Shown piece after piece: positions 34,743 through 35,342 of a stretch of 35,342 nt of DNA. Each line of letters starts with the position of its first letter. The first letter of the stretch is position 1. The notes beneath the pieces were generated by a model that was not told where the DNA came from, did not search any database, and worked only from the letters and a program-made list of their open reading frames with translations. The stretch covers positions 3,901 through 39,242 of the forward strand of contig CAMPET010000250.1 of assembly GCA_946803715.1 (NCBI GenBank). Reading direction: 5' to 3'. The position numbers were made by a program, and so were the translations under genes. The DNA comes from Beroe ovata (lineage: Eukaryota > Ctenophora > Nuda > Beroida > Beroidae).

Positions 34743-35128
34743 AGGCTGTCTAGTGTTTTATTATGCGACTTAAGACGCGAGTTTTGTTTATCTTCATACT
34801 CGCTTCATTATAATGTTCTGGTGATACTGATAGGTACCTACTTAGCTAGTCGGTATCGCATCTTGATCAAATGCGACTTACGAAAACTCACTGTTACCTC
34901 CTTGCAGTTAATGCCATGGTCATAATTTCATCACTTCTTGAGTAATCATGAACAACAACAACTGCTCTCGACAAAAGTAAGATTCCTCAAGCTCATTCCT
35001 ATCGAATATTTCTAGTTTTTTATCATATAATTTGAAGTCCCCGGTGCTCATATCCTTAGATCACTCGGTGTTGTGTGTTACTATTTATTCCTGTTTTATA
35101 TCTTAAAAGAATGACCCTCAATTCCCAG

Positions 35129-35342
35129 TGGTATAGCAGAGATAAGATTAAAACCTCAAAACCTTTCTCCTGAAGATAATGAGAAGGAAGAAGACTTGAA
35201 AGAAAAGTATGTTTATGAAATTGAATGACGACAACCGAATCAAATTCTATGAAATGTTCCATATCAATTGAGCATTGATGACTTGAACCGAGATGTACTC
35301 CCTAATGTCAAAACGATATTTCCGACCTCTCAGGGTTCTGAT
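35129..35342 (+). CDS. IFI6/IFI27-like copy 4, partial (exon 3 and start of exon 4)
   Basis: Exon 35129-35206 is 78 bp, like exon 3 of copy 1. It follows ATTCCCAG and ends AA|GTATGT. It encodes SGIAEIRLKPQNLSPEDNE..., with about ten changes from copy 1 exon 3. The next exon starts at 35334 (CTCTCAG|GGTTCTGAT) and runs off the window. No exon 1 or 2 equivalents lie between copy 3 and this exon, so it too depends on upstream exons or is an incomplete duplicate. Confidence 0.7.

Overview
The window is nuclear DNA from an animal. Most genes are split by GT-AG introns of about 50-500 bp. The products are metazoan or eukaryotic families: macoilin, Mind bomb, EED, EAPP, PSMD14, UROD and a rhodopsin-type GPCR. 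The assembly is a draft, with a 598-base N gap, three single Ns and many (CA/GT)n tracts. Compact genes, the lack of vertebrate features and acceptor-like AGs just before almost every start codon suggest an invertebrate, possibly an early-branching one. The sequence alone does not fix the phylum.

Layout. 52-1415 (+) holds the 3' four exons of a GPCR. It converges on a Mind bomb-like gene, 6438-1776 (-, 11 exons), which carries MIB-HERC2/ZZ/MIB-HERC2, REP and ankyrin regions but shows no RING fingers here. A spacer of about 1.2 kb with a palindromic element separates its start from a divergent macoilin gene (7614-15319, +), whose middle is interrupted by the assembly gap. From macoilin on, every gene is on the + strand, head to tail: UROD (16559-18101), a single-exon F-box protein resembling EMI1 without its zinc-binding region (18408-19739), proteasome deubiquitinase PSMD14/Rpn11 (20551-22127), Polycomb EED (23159-24689), a conserved six-exon protein of unknown function (24972-26914), EAPP (27303-28630), an intronless S28 peptidase of the DPP7/PRCP type (28952-30421), and an IFI6/IFI27-like gene (30936-32116) followed by further tandem copies of its last exon.

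Most striking is 30936-35342. One set of 5' exons is followed by at least four tandem copies of a terminal exon encoding an Ala/Gly-rich membrane segment plus a tail with two PPxY motifs. All its introns are phase 2, so any upstream exon can splice in frame to any copy. Copy 2 looks like an unequal-crossover hybrid of copies 1 and 3. Other points of interest are a 95-codon, repeat-bearing, GT-AG-bounded insertion in EED that could be an exitron, the RING-less Mind bomb, and the start-codon-proximal acceptors that suggest spliced-leader trans-splicing.

The genes do not form one pathway. They cover Notch-ligand ubiquitylation (MIB), ER/neuronal membrane function (macoilin), haem synthesis (UROD), cell cycle and ubiquitin (EMI-like, PSMD14), chromatin (EED), E2F regulation (EAPP), lysosomal peptidase activity, and a possible innate-immune or mitochondrial membrane family.
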